64,000 nucleotides of DNA, taken from Desulfovibrio sp. (GTDB lineage Bacteria > Desulfobacterota > Desulfovibrionia > Desulfovibrionales > Desulfovibrionaceae). Under the pieces are notes generated by a model, which worked only from the letters and a program-made list of their open reading frames with translations, had not been told where the DNA came from and did not search any database. The translations under genes and the position numbers were made by a program. Each line of letters starts with the position of its first letter. Within the stretch, counting starts at the first letter, position 1. Shown here piece after piece: positions 34,183 to 42,556 of the stretch. The stretch spans positions 1-64,000 of the forward strand of contig JAFXOX010000034.1 in NCBI GenBank assembly GCA_017528345.1, read 5' to 3'.

Positions 34183-35488
34183 ATGGCACGCAGTATACCT
34201 ATTGGCACGCAAAGTTTTCGCAAATTGCGCCAGAATAACGCTTTTTACGTCGATAAAACCAGATTCATCACTCAGTTCCATTCTTAAAAATATAAATGAT
34301 AATAGCCTTGTTTTACTCATTGACGAGTACGATGCGCCTCTCACCCACCACATCAACCAAAACGATGAAATCAATGAAATTATTAATATATTAAATGATT
34401 TTTATGCCACAATCAAGCAATATACCGGTAAATTTCGCTTTATTTTCATAACAGGTATCACAAGAACTAGCCATGTTTCAATATTTTCAGCCTTTAATAA
34501 CATTATTGATATAAGTTTAGAAAATGACTATAATGAACTTTTAGGATTTACAAAAAATGATTTAGAATATTTTTTTGATGAATATATCTTACATGCTGCA
34601 ATAACGCTAAAAATGAGCAAACAAGATATTTATGATAAACTCGAAGAGTATTATGACGGCTTTCAATTTTCATTACAAGCTACATCCACAATTTATAATC
34701 CCTGGTCAATCTTAAACTTTCTAACATTTCCCAAAAATGGCTTTAAAAATTACTGGTTTAGTTCAGGTGGACAGTCATCATTAATCATGCAATACCTTAA
34801 AATTAATAATTCTTTTGATTTCTTAAATCCTAATAACCGTGAAGTCGATATAGACGAAGAAGATATCTCTAATAGGTATGATATTACTGATATTCCGATA
34901 AATGTACTTCTCTACCAAACAGGTTATTTAACATTACGTCATAATCAAAATGACTTTTTCAAACTTGTCCTTCCTAACAAAGAAGTTGAAGAGAGCCTTT
35001 CTAGACTATATCTTAAAGTTAATAATTTAGATCCAAAGCCTGATCTTCTTCAAAAAATGAAGACAATTGTAAAAGCTATAGATACACATAATATTTCTTA
35101 TATTATAGATATATTTAATGATATTCTTAACGAATGCGTATCACCACTGAGCAATATTTTTCAAGATGAACGATCTCTGAGAGATATTATCTATGCAGCG
35201 CTGATGAAGGCTCCTGCGTTACAGATTGTTAAGGAACGTGAAACAGTCCGTGGAAGATCCGACTTGGAAATGCTTACAGAGAAGACACATCTTGTTATTG
35301 AATTGAAAAGGGCTTCTGATGCCTGCCCGCCAGAACGTGCGTTCAAAAAGGCGCTCGGCCAAATCCAGGAAAAGCGCTATGGGAAGCTTTTTTCCGAAAA
35401 ACGTGAACGCTATGCGCTGGCCATGGTCATCGCAAGCACTGAAAAGAAAGTCCTGCCGCAATTCTGCCAAGAAGTACCTCTTGAATAA
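34183..35488 (+). pseudogene. AAA-ATPase-like/PD-(D/E)XK nuclease gene with internal deletion
   Basis: Begins at 34183 with the normal family start: IPIGTQSFRKLRQNNAFYVDKTRFI in one frame, which hits a stop at 34285. The sequence resumes in another frame at SILKNINDNSLVLLIDEYDAPL (Walker B) and runs to 35488. The RRFGK(T/S) Walker A region, expected right after YVDKT.FI, is missing, so about 65-80 codons are deleted with a frame change. The C-terminal PD-(D/E)XK part is intact (GRSDLEMLTEKTHLVIELKRA). The core is strongly AT-rich against GC-richer neighbours, a sign of transfer. It was inserted into the aldehyde oxidoreductase accessory operon, between two genes that are adjacent in relatives. 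A protein from 34202 could be made but should not hydrolyse ATP. Confidence 0.85.
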
Positions 35489-35517
35489 AACCTACCTTCA
35501 AATAAGCACAAGCATTC

Positions 35518-36921
35518 ATGATATACCGACGTACGCAAAGCCTTTGCCCCATATGTCTGCGCCGCATTGAGGCTTGCTATGAAAATGTGACACCCAAGAA
35601 AGAGATTCCGCTCTCTTCTGAAAATCCCCATGAGACAGTCTTTCTCACAAAGACCTGTCCTGAGCACGGATTCTTTTCTGTCCCCATCTGGCGTCGTAGC
35701 CAAGAAAGCCCTGTTCCGCTCTTTACTGCCTGGTCGCGCCCAAAGCTCCCCTCCTATCCCGAAAAGCCCGCAACCACGCATTCTCAGGGTTGTCCCTACG
35801 ACTGTGGTCTCTGCCCGGAGCATGCCCAGCATACCTGTACTGGCCTTGTGGAAGTCACCATGCGCTGCAATCTCAACTGTCCGATCTGTTATGCGGATGC
35901 TGGTAGCCCCATACAGGCCGACCCAAGTCTCGACCAGATTGCAGCCCAGTTTACGGCCCTGCGCACCCAATCAGGACGCTGTAGTGTGCAGATCTCAGGC
36001 GGCGAGCCCACAGTCCGCGAAGATTTGCCTCAGATCATTGCTCTTGCCGCAGAGCATGATTTTGGCCTCGTGCAGCTCAATACCAATGGCCTGCGTCTGG
36101 CAGAGGAGCCCGGCTATGCCGAGATATTGGCCAAAGCTGGCCTTGAATCCGTGTATCTGCAATTTGATGGCACATGTGAGGAGACCTTTCTACACTTGCG
36201 TGGAAGGCCCTGCCTTGAACGCAAGCTCAAAGCCATTGAAGCGTGCAAACAGGCAGGCTTAGGCATTGTCCTTGTGGCAACACTCATCAAAGGCATCAAT
36301 GATCACGAGCTTGGGGACCTTTTGCGTCTTGCCCTCTCTTTGGGGCCCAATGTTCGTGGCCTGCACCTGCAGCCATGCGCGTTTTTCGGGCGCTACCCCT
36401 ACTCCTTAGATACTGCTCCGCGCCTGACCTTACCTGAGGTTCTGGAAAGCTTAGCCTGTCAGGCGCCAGAGCTTGTGGATGCACGTGATTTCCACCCGCC
36501 TGCCTGTGAGCATGAGCTCTGCTCCTTTAGCTGCGTCTATCAACGATCAGAGAGCGGTCTTACCCCTCTTAAAGCCTCCACCTGCTCCTGCAAAGAAAAA
36601 GCCGCAGATTCTGTACCCAGTGCCTGTGAAGGCGCTGATCTTGCCAAACGCGTTACCCAGCTCAACTGGAAAGCCTCGCAGGATACCTCTACGCCCGGTG
36701 CTTGCGACAGTTTTTCCAACTTTCTTGCCAAAACAAATGCCCGTTCCCGTTTTACCATCTCCTGCATGGCCTTTCAGGATGCCTTAAGCCTTGATCTTGC
36801 GAGGGTTCGTGGCTGCTGTATCCATGTTGTTACAGGTGATGGTCGACTTGTGCCGTTTTGCCTGAGGAATCTTTCATCCCTGCATGGACATCCTCTCTAC
36901 CCAAGAATACGGACCAGCTGA
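35518..36921 (+). CDS. trsS: Radical SAM protein of the aldehyde oxidoreductase cluster (TrsS-like)
   Basis: 467 residues. The radical SAM signature CNLNCPIC gives C117, C121 and C124 for the [4Fe-4S] cluster, followed by the GGEPTVREDLPQI motif. An N-terminal CPICL (C10, C13) and CPYDCGLCPEH (about 92-99) look like extra cluster or zinc ligands; the C-terminal half has CEHELCSFSC. As I recall, some members carry selenocysteine at the N-terminal motif. Here it is Cys and the frame has no internal TGA. Broadly similar to MoaA/heme-D1/tetraether-type enzymes. The ribosome site is poor, and the natural upstream region may have been lost with the insertion before it. Its stop overlaps the ligase start (TGATG). 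Reaction unknown. Confidence 0.85.
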   Translation: MIYRRTQSLCPICLRRIEACYENVTPKKEIPLSSENPHETVFLTKTCPEHGFFSVPIWRRSQESPVPLFTAWSRPKLPSYPEKPATTHSQGCPYDCGLCPEHAQHTCTGLVEVTMRCNLNCPICYADAGSPIQADPSLDQIAAQFTALRTQSGRCSVQISGGEPTVREDLPQIIALAAEHDFGLVQLNTNGLRLAEEPGYAEILAKAGLESVYLQFDGTCEETFLHLRGRPCLERKLKAIEACKQAGLGIVLVATLIKGINDHELGDLLRLALSLGPNVRGLHLQPCAFFGRYPYSLDTAPRLTLPEVLESLACQAPELVDARDFHPPACEHELCSFSCVYQRSESGLTPLKASTCSCKEKAADSVPSACEGADLAKRVTQLNWKASQDTSTPGACDSFSNFLAKTNARSRFTISCMAFQDALSLDLARVRGCCIHVVTGDGRLVPFCLRNLSSLHGHPLYPRIRTS

Positions 36922-38000
36922 TGAGCCAAGCCTTTGCCTGCGCCCTTGATGCCTGGCTTGCCGCGCAATGCGGAGCTCGGCACAGTGAAGAACTCCCCGC
37001 CTGTCTTGCCCGAGCCCAGTTTCAGGCTCTGTCTCAGACGCTTACGTTTGTTCGCAATCATAGCCGCTATTACGCAAGGACGCTCTCCCAGATTCCTGCC
37101 ATGCGCAGCCTTGTAGATCTCGCCAAGCTCCCTTTGACGCCTCAATCCGCCATCAAAGAGTGGCAAAGCTTCCTCACCTGTCCACTGGATGCCATTGAAC
37201 GCATGGTGACACTGACAACATCGGGAACGACAGGGCCCCCCAAACGCCTTGCCTTTAGCCGCAACGACCTTGCACGCACCCGGGATTTCTTTGCCCACGG
37301 CATGCGTTTTCTCGTTGCGCCTGGCATGTCGGTCTGTGTTCTGCTGCCGGGAGCCTCAAGACCCAATGGGGTCTCTGATCTCCTGAGCACAGCGCTTTCT
37401 GTGCAAAACATTTGCGTCCATGCATGCCCGGAAGAACTATTGAGTGCTTCACAAGCGCCTAGGCTTGCCAGCTGGCTACAAAAGCTCGCACCAGATGTCC
37501 TTGTGGCCATGCCGGCCTATCTTAAACGCTTATGGGAGAGAGATTGCCAGCTTCCAAGCCTTACGGGACTCCTTTCAAGCGCTGAGCCTTTAGATGATGC
37601 TTTACGAGAGGCCCTCTCTCATTTCTGGCACTGCGAAATTCTCGACCATTATGGCATGACCGAAACAGGCTATGGGCTTGCCGTTGAATGTCCGGCTCAC
37701 GATGGCCTGCACCTGCGGGCGCTGGATGTTCTTGTGGAAATTGTGGATGGCAAGGGGAATATCGTGCCCATCGGCGAAGAGGGAGAAATTGTGGTGACAA
37801 CGCTGGCACGGGAAGCCATGCCACTTATTCGCTACCGCACAGGGGACATGGGCAGACTGTTAGCTGGCCCCTGTGCCTGTCAAAGTCCGCTCAAGCGCCT
37901 TGCGCGCGTGCGCGGAAGGATAAAAGAGACAAACGGAACACGCGTTCCCGTGAGAATGACAAAGGGGGGAGGATGGCCGAAGACAAGTTCGCCTGCCTGA
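36921..38000 (+). CDS. AMP-dependent acyl-CoA ligase-like protein (DVU_1553 family)
   Basis: 359 residues, short PaaK-like adenylate-forming enzyme. Core motifs: TLTTSGTTGPPKRLAFS (P-loop), HYGMTETGYGLAVEC, and RYRTGDMGRL. It lacks most of the C-terminal lid domain seen in full-length ligases of about 430 residues, ending shortly after VRGRIKETNG. This suggests it activates a substrate as adenylate or transfers to an unusual acceptor rather than CoA. Start is ATG 36921, one base inside the radical SAM stop; the end overlaps the next gene by 28 bases. Fatty acid metabolism is unlikely from its context: it is one step of the same maturation or cofactor pathway. Confidence 0.85.
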   Translation: MSQAFACALDAWLAAQCGARHSEELPACLARAQFQALSQTLTFVRNHSRYYARTLSQIPAMRSLVDLAKLPLTPQSAIKEWQSFLTCPLDAIERMVTLTTSGTTGPPKRLAFSRNDLARTRDFFAHGMRFLVAPGMSVCVLLPGASRPNGVSDLLSTALSVQNICVHACPEELLSASQAPRLASWLQKLAPDVLVAMPAYLKRLWERDCQLPSLTGLLSSAEPLDDALREALSHFWHCEILDHYGMTETGYGLAVECPAHDGLHLRALDVLVEIVDGKGNIVPIGEEGEIVVTTLAREAMPLIRYRTGDMGRLLAGPCACQSPLKRLARVRGRIKETNGTRVPVRMTKGGGWPKTSSPA

Positions 38001-39139
38001 TCCTTGCCGCAGGCAAAGCAAGGCGTATGGGCAGCTGCAAAGCGCTGCTCCCTCTGGGAGAAGGAGAGCGTGCGTTCCACGCCCTTGGGCTGCTTGCCCA
38101 AAACTATCGAAAGCTTGGCATAGGCCGTATCCTTGTCGTCACAGGCTTTCATGCAGAAGCTGTGGAAGCGCAGGCGCGCACGCTCAACTTTGCCCTGTTG
38201 CGCAATCCACAGCCTGAGCGTGGGATGTTTTCATCGCTCACACTGGGGCTCCAGTTTTGGCAACATCAGGATCCTGTTCCAAGAGCCTGCTTTATTCAGC
38301 CAGTCGATGTACCGCTGATTCGTCCACTGACCATTCAGGCACTCCTTGCCCACTTTCACGCAGATCCTGACAAGGTCGCCATACCGGCCTTTCTTGGCCG
38401 TCCAGGGCACCCGCCGCTTATCGGAAGCAAGTATTTTCCCGATATTCTCGCCTGGCAGGGAGATGGAGGGCTCTCCAAGGCTCTGCAGTCCCTACCGCAA
38501 AGCCTCGTCGATGTTGCCGACAGCACAATTCTCAAAGATATGGATACCCCTTCCGACTACCAAAGGCTTTGCAGGCTTGCTCCGTACACAAATTCTCTGC
38601 ACACGCGGGAAGCGCGCGAGCTTTTGCGCATCCACAAGGTCTCTCCCAAGGGATTTCGCCATGCTGAAGCCGTGGGCTCAGTTGCCGCAAGATTTGCCAG
38701 GGAGCTTTTGCTCGCACGACAGAAAAACGGCCAATCCTCAAACCTTCGCCCGGCTCTTGCACGCGCAGGCGGCCTTTTACATGATCTGGCCAAGGGTGTC
38801 CCCCACCATGAAAAAGCGGGAGCTCTCATCCTAGAAAAGATGCATCTGCCTGCCATGGCAGCACTTGTCCGTGATCACAGAGATCTTACCATTCTCCCTG
38901 AGCAGGCTATTTCTGAGCGTGAGCTCGTCTATCTGGCAGATAAGTACTGCTTTGGACCAAACTTTGTGACCATTGAAGAGCGTTTTGGAGAAAAATTGGC
39001 CCATGCCTGCGACCTGCAAAGTGCCCAGGCAATTGTGACTCGCAGAGAACATGCCAAAGCACTGGAAGCGCGTCTTGCGCTTGAAATAGGCTGTGCGCCT
39101 GCAAGCATTGCCCAAAAAGCGCTCTCCCCAAGAAACTGA
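37973..39139 (+). CDS. MobA/MocA-like nucleotidyltransferase fused to an HD domain (DVU_1551 family)
   Basis: 388 residues. N-terminal NTP transferase: LILAAGKARRMGSCKALLPLG, LVVTGFHAEAVEAQA, QPVDVPLIRP (metal Asp) and PGHPPLIGSKYF, closest in style to MocA/molybdenum cofactor cytidylyltransferases. The C-terminal HD-phosphohydrolase domain begins near residue 215: GFRHAEAVGSVAARFA, GGLLHDLAKGVPHHEKAG, YLADKYCFG. The start is ATG 37973 with AAGGGGGGAGG, 28 bases inside the ligase gene. Probably makes the cytosine-dinucleotide form of the cofactor needed by Mop, with the HD domain processing a nucleotide or phosphate. The combination recurs in Desulfovibrio clusters. Confidence 0.88.
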   Translation: MAEDKFACLILAAGKARRMGSCKALLPLGEGERAFHALGLLAQNYRKLGIGRILVVTGFHAEAVEAQARTLNFALLRNPQPERGMFSSLTLGLQFWQHQDPVPRACFIQPVDVPLIRPLTIQALLAHFHADPDKVAIPAFLGRPGHPPLIGSKYFPDILAWQGDGGLSKALQSLPQSLVDVADSTILKDMDTPSDYQRLCRLAPYTNSLHTREARELLRIHKVSPKGFRHAEAVGSVAARFARELLLARQKNGQSSNLRPALARAGGLLHDLAKGVPHHEKAGALILEKMHLPAMAALVRDHRDLTILPEQAISERELVYLADKYCFGPNFVTIEERFGEKLAHACDLQSAQAIVTRREHAKALEARLALEIGCAPASIAQKALSPRN

Positions 39140-39178
39140 GCGCAAAGACGCTCAAGAAAGCGTTCAGCAAGGATTATC

Positions 39179-39808
39179 ATGCCAAAATCCCCACAAGCTG
39201 CGCAGACCTCAGGCCTTTGGCTTGTGCGCCACGGTTCCCTCAACAATCCCACGCACAGCATGATTGGAGCCAGTGATCTTCCCTTAAGCGATCTCGGACG
39301 CACGCAGATGCGCAATCTTGGCAGGGAAATACGCACAAGCCTTTTGCCCACACTCAAAGCCATTGTCACCTCGGATCTCTCGCGCTGCCTGGAAAGTACC
39401 AAGCTCCTGCTTGAAAACTCTCCACAGACCCTTCCCATCCATGTGGAGCCAAGATTGCGGGAAATTTCTCTTGGTCGCTGGGAGGGCCTCACAAAATCTT
39501 TTATCAAACAAAAATGGCCGAGGGACTGGCTTTTGCGCGGACAGGCGCTGGCAAGCTATGTGCCGGACAATGGCGAAAGCTTTCGTATGCTTGCCAGAAG
39601 AGCCGTGGCCGCCATTGACGACTGGCTTAGGCAATACCCCGAGGGGTATTTGCTCATAGTCACCCATGCCGGTGTTTTACGCTGTCTTCTGGCCAGGCAT
39701 CTTTCTCTGCCCCTCGACGATATCCTGCACATTCCCCTTGACTACGCAAGCATCTTCTACCTGCCTCGCCATTTTGCCGATCACGCGCATCTAGACCTGG
39801 GCAACTGA
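39179..39808 (+). CDS. Histidine phosphatase family protein
   Basis: 209 residues, phosphoglycerate-mutase-like fold. LWLVRHGSLNNP supplies the catalytic His, ISLGRWEGL is the motif near the acid, and VTHAGVLRCLLA the second His. Closest in style to CobC/alpha-ribazole phosphatases, which act on cofactor precursors. It lies 39 bases after the NTP transferase with its own AAGGA site and is the last gene of the operon, suggesting removal of a phosphate from an intermediate of the same pathway. Confidence 0.85.
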   Translation: MPKSPQAAQTSGLWLVRHGSLNNPTHSMIGASDLPLSDLGRTQMRNLGREIRTSLLPTLKAIVTSDLSRCLESTKLLLENSPQTLPIHVEPRLREISLGRWEGLTKSFIKQKWPRDWLLRGQALASYVPDNGESFRMLARRAVAAIDDWLRQYPEGYLLIVTHAGVLRCLLARHLSLPLDDILHIPLDYASIFYLPRHFADHAHLDLGN

Positions 39809-39939
39809 CATAACAACACGTTTCCCTTGAGCTCAATACACAACCGTAAAACAAAATCATAGCAAATAGGGGCAGATGAAATCCCTAACGATTTCAGGCG
39901 TTACGGTACGCCAAAATGTTTGTAGCGTAGATACAGCAA

Positions 39940-39970
39940 CGCCGCGGCACCTTTTTCAGGCACCGCGGCG
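39940..39970. terminator. GC-rich hairpin between convergent genes
   Basis: CGCCGCGG (39940-39947) pairs with CCGCGGCG (39963-39970) around a T5-containing loop. No T-run after either arm. Lies between the end of the accessory operon (+) and the secreted protein gene (-). Confidence 0.5.
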
Positions 39971-40034
39971 CAATAGGGGGACACGTTTGTTCAAAAAGCC
40001 ATTACCAAGTGTGCAACGTGTACCTGCTTCTGTT

Positions 40035-40544
40035 TTACTTTTTGGGTTCCATCACAGTATAGCGACCGCATTGCACATAACGGTCTTGTTCCTTCGAAAT
40101 GGAGCCATCTGGTAAAATGTCATTATACAAAATTTCATATTTGATAAGAACATTTTCCGGAGAACTCTTCTCGGCAGGCTTCTTAATGACGTATGGTGTT
40201 GATTCAATGAGCTTAATACTTTCTCGACCAACGACACCATCAAGTGTCTTGATTTCCTTGGTCTCTGAAAAATTTACCATGCTCTCACTGCCATTATAAT
40301 CGTCATCGGCCCAAAACCAAAAGTTAATGCGACTAACTTTGACTTTATTTTCTTTAGCAGCAAATGAGACATTAAAGTTATAGCTATTACCAACCTCGAG
40401 AATACCGGTATCTTCGGTATCACACGTGATAGCATCGATTTCACGACGATTATTTTGCTCAAGGACATTAACATTTGTTTTCGCAAAGGCTGTGCCAGCG
40501 GTTAAACTCAAACCCAATAACGCCAGCATAAGCGGTTTACACAT
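40035..40544 (-). CDS. Small secreted protein next to a metalloprotease
   Basis: 169 residues with a signal peptide (PLMLALLGLSLTAGTAFA) and a mature part rich in beta-type sequence (YNFNVSFAAKENKVKVSRINFWFWADDDYNG), with two Cys. The first ATG (40550) touches the GGGAG ribosome site, so the second ATG six bases on is the better start. Encoded 44 bases after the M10 protease on the same strand. By analogy with serralysin operons, which carry a small periplasmic inhibitor, it could protect the cell from the enzyme, but I see no clear inhibitor motif. Unknown family. Confidence 0.7.
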   Translation of the reverse strand: MCKPLMLALLGLSLTAGTAFAKTNVNVLEQNNRREIDAITCDTEDTGILEVGNSYNFNVSFAAKENKVKVSRINFWFWADDDYNGSESMVNFSETKEIKTLDGVVGRESIKLIESTPYVIKKPAEKSSPENVLIKYEILYNDILPDGSISKEQDRYVQCGRYTVMEPKK

Positions 40545-40567
40545 AGCCATCTCCCTAATTAAATAAT

Positions 40568-40589
40568 ATGCAGGTTATACACCCTGCAT
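40568..40589 (-). promoter_or_regulatory. Hairpin between protease and partner gene
   Basis: CCTGCAT/ATGCAGG arms (40583-40589 and 40568-40574), loop of 8, beginning at the protease stop codon. No T-tract; likely an intercistronic processing or attenuation site. Confidence 0.5.
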
Positions 40590-42097
40590 TACGCGTAGGT
40601 AATACCTTCTTCACCATTTAACCCATCCGTTCCATAGAGATAGCCAAGCGTAATAATATCTAATGGCGAATAGTACTGATCTCCGCTAACATACCAAGAT
40701 TCATTACCTTCTTTTGCAGGATCAGTATATGACATAATAGACCATGCTGCATTATCAATAAATTGAGGTAACACAGCAAGATTGGTACCTTCAGTATCAA
40801 ATGGATGATTTAGACCAAGAGCATGGCCCATTTCATGGAATACCGTAGAATATGCGTCAGTACCAAAAACTGGCTTATCATTATCAGAATTACTATTATC
40901 CAACATTACAAACTGTTGATTTTCCAATTGCGATAAAGTTGTTAGACCAGTCCAATCTCCATCATCTTCTTGAGCATTATAATTGAAAATTAAAATATTA
41001 GCATCCTTAGTAGATGAAATTTCTTGGAATTTAATACCAGTAAGATAGTTTAAGACATCCATAGAATCAAGAAATGCAGCCTTTTGCGTTGCATTGGACG
41101 ATGTAATATATTTTTCATTGTATCCCTTATCAATAGAAGTTACATCCTGAGCCGTTGCAAATTTATAATAAAGTGTGTTATCTTGAGACAGACCAACTTT
41201 ATTTAAATTTGGCCAGCCCTCGTCCCAAGCTGTAATAAGCAAGGAATCAACCAATTGGTTGCCAGACATGGGAGTTTCGCCATTGGGATCCAGCTTATTC
41301 CCATCAACGGCATCAAAACTTGTGGCACGAGGAGCAATACCTTCGTTTAATCCATATTTTGCATAGTGCGTTATTGGATCAATTTTACAAGTTTTAAAGG
41401 CTTTCATAATTGATTCAACACTATCATAGCCTTCTGTAATTCCGAGCTTTTCTTCATAGTATTTTGATACGTCAAAGTACTGACTTGGATCAATTCCGAT
41501 ATCACCATTTGCATCCTTTTCAAATGCTCCATATTTACAAAAGTGTCTCCAAGTTGTCATGCCAGCATCTTGGATAGCATCGTACGTTTTATCAACAGTC
41601 CATGTCATATTTTTATAGTTTTCAGCATTTAAGGCAGCAGTTTTATTAATTAAATATTCTTCTTCATTAAAATAAAAATCTGCATAAAGGTCTGCTCTTG
41701 AGTTATGCTGAACGACTTCGCCATCAACAGATACTGGGTTAACACCCTTTACAAAGCCTTCTGTAGCGTAGTGCGTAATAGGATCATTCGTAATGCTTGT
41801 AATAACATTGGCAACATTCGTATTATTAACTTGAGCTATATCTTCATAGTAAGTATTAAGATCAAAAAATTCACTCGGGTTCACACCATACCCACCATCA
41901 GCATTTTCTGCTTTATACCCCCAGGCGCAAAAATCATCCCACGCAGTCATCCCGGCTTTGGCAAGGTCATTGGCCACAGATTGAGCCGTATGGGTCGTTG
42001 TTCCCTCTAAAGCATTTAACGCGGCTGCTGCTTCTTTGAGATAATAAGATTCAGAAAATAAAAGAGACTTGTAAAAATTGACAGCGGTTGAAGCCAT
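40589..42097 (-). CDS. M10-type zinc metalloprotease with duplicated N-terminal modules
   Basis: 502 residues. The C-terminal third is a serralysin-like catalytic domain: HEMGHALGLNHP (His 421, 425 and 431 as zinc ligands, Glu 422 catalytic) and the Met-turn SIMSY. The N-terminal 260 residues are two repeats of about 120 residues, each with W.DFC..G / W.HFC..G, a GVNPSEFFDLNTYYED / GIDPSQYFDVSKYYEE block and a DPITHYA..G...G..P end. Classical serralysins have the order reversed and end in RTX GGxGxD repeats for type I secretion. Here the protein ends about 20 residues after the fold (TLGYLYGTDG...) with no RTX repeats and no N-terminal signal peptide, so the secretion route is unclear. GGAG precedes ATG 42097. 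AT-richer than its surroundings. Confidence 0.88.
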   Translation of the reverse strand: MASTAVNFYKSLLFSESYYLKEAAAALNALEGTTTHTAQSVANDLAKAGMTAWDDFCAWGYKAENADGGYGVNPSEFFDLNTYYEDIAQVNNTNVANVITSITNDPITHYATEGFVKGVNPVSVDGEVVQHNSRADLYADFYFNEEEYLINKTAALNAENYKNMTWTVDKTYDAIQDAGMTTWRHFCKYGAFEKDANGDIGIDPSQYFDVSKYYEEKLGITEGYDSVESIMKAFKTCKIDPITHYAKYGLNEGIAPRATSFDAVDGNKLDPNGETPMSGNQLVDSLLITAWDEGWPNLNKVGLSQDNTLYYKFATAQDVTSIDKGYNEKYITSSNATQKAAFLDSMDVLNYLTGIKFQEISSTKDANILIFNYNAQEDDGDWTGLTTLSQLENQQFVMLDNSNSDNDKPVFGTDAYSTVFHEMGHALGLNHPFDTEGTNLAVLPQFIDNAAWSIMSYTDPAKEGNESWYVSGDQYYSPLDIITLGYLYGTDGLNGEEGITYA

Positions 42098-42556
42098 GTT
42101 TTACTCCGATAGCTATAAGGTATGGGGAAAAGGAAAAACTACGGGGAAAGGAGAGACACAGCAAAACAGCTCTCTCATGAGAGCCGAGAAAAGACTATTT
42201 TTGCCTTAAAAACGTTTGCCAAAGTATGTCGTAGAGGCAAAAGCAAAGACTTGTGTTTGTTTGGGGAAGTGCGCAAAGCTCAAAGCAAGCTTTCAGGTAT
42301 GAACACACAACGGGAAACGGGTCTGCCATAGGCCTCTGACAAAAAACGCGAATGAGAGATCTTCAACTACACTCTTTCATAGCCAGTTTTCTTCAGGGTG
42401 TCAAATGACATGTTCAATGCAGCATTCGTCAAAAATGATGATCAGGCGGTGAATTTCATTGACTGGAAAAATGGTCAGTGGCACATTTATCAATATTGCT
42501 GCGCAAATACGTAAACGACGACCTTGGCAAGCCATTTCCCAATGCCTGGAGGGCCT
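42098..42556. other. Intergenic region between divergent genes
   Basis: About 460 bases between the metalloprotease (-) and the XdhC-like gene (+). Short open frames exist (for example a 34-codon frame from ATG 42412), without ribosome sites or recognisable products. Expected to hold both promoters. Confidence 0.35.

Noticed and set aside
35518..36921. Selenocysteine in the radical SAM protein
   Set aside because: Some relatives are selenoproteins at the N-terminal CxxC, but here the codon is Cys and there is no in-frame TGA or hairpin candidate.
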